Shown: positions 5,441 through 6,681 of the stretch, one piece after another
Layout: the number at the start of each line of letters is the position of its first letter
Numbering within the stretch: the stretch's first letter is position 1
Assembly (NCBI GenBank): GCA_017880715.1
Contig: JADGRT010000172.1
Coordinates: 1-6,681 of the forward strand
Direction: 5' to 3'
DNA from: Verrucomicrobiia bacterium
GTDB taxonomy: Bacteria > Verrucomicrobiota > Verrucomicrobiia > Limisphaerales > UBA1319
Length of the DNA stretch: 6,681 nt
Notes under the pieces: model-generated
What the model saw: only the letters and a program-made list of their open reading frames with translations
What the model was told of the DNA's origin: nothing
The model's database searches: none
Position numbers and translations under genes: made by a program

Positions 5441-6681
5441 GTGGTTTCGCTCTTGCTAGGGCTCATGAGAGCAGTCATGCTCCGGCGCGCTTGAACCCCG
5501 ATGAGATCCAACGCACCCCGGTGCCGGAACGGCGAACACCGTTTCCGCGTGTGTTCTGGGTGGCCAACCTGATTGAAGTGCTGGAGCGTTTCGCGTATTA
5601 CGGCATTTATTTTGGGTTTGGCATTTACATGACCCAACTGGGTTATTCGCGCGATCAACTAGGGATGGTGCAAAGCTTCTTTCTGTTGTTGTCCTACGCG
5701 ATCCCAATAATCTCGGGAACTTTCGCCGACCGGTTTGGATTCAAGAAGGTCTTGTTGATTTCTTGTCTGGCTTATCTGCCGTCGATTCTGTTGCTCATGT
5801 TTACCAAGTCCTTTTCCGGAATTGCCCTGACCATGTTGAGCATTGGACTGGCCGCGGGAATTTTCAAGCCGCTGATAGCAGGAACGGTGCGGGTTACCAC
5901 GGATCTAACCAATAAAACCCTCGGGTTCGGCATCTTTTATGCCATGGTGAATGTGGGGGGATCTTTTGGCCCGATCGTGGCCGGCAAGCTGCGGGCTATA
6001 TCCTGGAATTACGCCTTTCTGGCCGCCGCGGTGGCTATTGGCGTCATGCTGGTGATCACCTGGTTTTTCTACGAAGAACCGCCGCGCCGCCTCGAAGGCG
6101 AAACCCTGGCCCAGAAGTTCCGGGACATCAAGACCACCCTGGCCGATGTGAAGTTTTCGTCGTTCCTGGTTTTGCTGGGCCTCTTTTTCTGGCTGCCGTT
6201 TTGGGCGTTCTTCAATTTATGCGCCCTTTACGTGGACAGCAACCTCGATACGGCGCGGCTCTATCTCGATCTGCGAAACGTGTTTGGTCAGGGATTTGCC
6301 GATATCTTCTCTCAGACGGGACCGGATGGAGTCAGACGCGTCCTGGGCGAGACGATCTCGCACACCGGCTACATTATCATGTGCCTGCAACTGGCCGTGT
6401 CGGGTGTGTTCCAGAAACTGCGTCCGATCCCGTCGTTTCTAATCGGCTTGGTGGTGGCGGCGGCCGGCTTGGTCACTCTCGGCGCGGCCCGGGCTGGCAG
6501 CGGTCCCTCCTGGGTGTTTCTGGGCATTTTCCTCTTTGCCGTTGGCGAGATGATTACTTCGCCCCGCATTCAGGAGTACATCACCTGGATCGCACCCAAA
6601 GAAAAAGCGGGGCTCTACATGGGCTCGAACTTTCTCGCAGTGATGATTGGCGGATTCACCAGCGGATTCATCTATACGACC
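5437..6681 (+). CDS. MFS transporter, POT/PTR-like (proton-dependent), 3' end beyond window
   Basis: The frame is open for 415 codons to the window edge with no stop, so the C-terminus is missing. The protein is a multi-pass inner-membrane transporter. It shows E47-V-L-E50-R51 followed by FAYYG in helix 1, the ExxER motif typical of proton-coupled oligopeptide (POT/PTR2) transporters. ADRFGFKK lies in the loop 2-3 (97-104) and FYAMVNVGGSFGP (167-179) resembles the PTR2 signature. A long polar loop around 265-310 separates later helices. The substrate could be a peptide or another small solute; it cannot be fixed from motifs. ATG 5437 is the only ATG upstream of helix 1 in this frame, which opens after a stop at 5350. 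It lies inside an inverted repeat and lacks a Shine-Dalgarno, so a TTG (5491) or GTG start nearer helix 1 is possible. The first 35 or so residues look non-conserved. Confidence 0.82.
   Translation, partial: MGGFALARAHESSHAPARLNPDEIQRTPVPERRTPFPRVFWVANLIEVLERFAYYGIYFGFGIYMTQLGYSRDQLGMVQSFFLLLSYAIPIISGTFADRFGFKKVLLISCLAYLPSILLLMFTKSFSGIALTMLSIGLAAGIFKPLIAGTVRVTTDLTNKTLGFGIFYAMVNVGGSFGPIVAGKLRAISWNYAFLAAAVAIGVMLVITWFFYEEPPRRLEGETLAQKFRDIKTTLADVKFSSFLVLLGLFFWLPFWAFFNLCALYVDSNLDTARLYLDLRNVFGQGFADIFSQTGPDGVRRVLGETISHTGYIIMCLQLAVSGVFQKLRPIPSFLIGLVVAAAGLVTLGAARAGSGPSWVFLGIFLFAVGEMITSPRIQEYITWIAPKEKAGLYMGSNFLAVMIGGFTSGFIYTT

Overview
This GC-rich bacterial window reads entirely on the + strand. It appears to be part of a carbohydrate-use locus from a free-living polysaccharide degrader. 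The protein types (a sugar porter with a GWDWVVIGGA first helix, a large secreted GH2-type hydrolase, a Tat-exported relative of mannonate dehydratase) and the hairpin-rich intergenic repeats suggest Verrucomicrobiota or a related PVC-group lineage. That placement is inferred from resemblance; no rRNA or marker gene is present.

Layout: bases 1-319 hold no convincing gene but contain several short hairpins resembling dispersed intergenic repeats. A complete sugar:H+ symporter of the MFS sugar porter family follows (320-1798). After only 17 bases comes a 949-residue secreted GH2-like glycoside hydrolase (1816-4665). These two probably form one transcription unit: the hydrolase releases a sugar outside the cytoplasm and the porter can import it. 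A 361-base gap (4666-5026) follows. It contains a perfect 44-bp palindrome and then an unusually AT-rich stretch with further small palindromes and a possible promoter.

Bases 5027-5302 encode a 91-residue product that joins the Tat signal and N-terminus of a mannonate-dehydratase-like TIM-barrel protein directly to its extreme C-terminus. The whole catalytic barrel is missing, so this is most likely an internally deleted gene that has stayed in frame. After another imperfect inverted repeat, an MFS transporter with the POT/PTR-type ExxER motif starts near 5437 and runs off the right edge. It has no stop codon inside the window, so a search limited to complete ORFs would miss it.

The most notable points are the gutted mannonate-dehydratase-like gene, the 44-bp palindrome with its AT-rich neighbour, the repeat arm that supplies the only ATG of the last gene, and the hairpin cluster at the left edge. 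I found no evidence for a CRISPR array, defence system, RNA gene or intact transposase.
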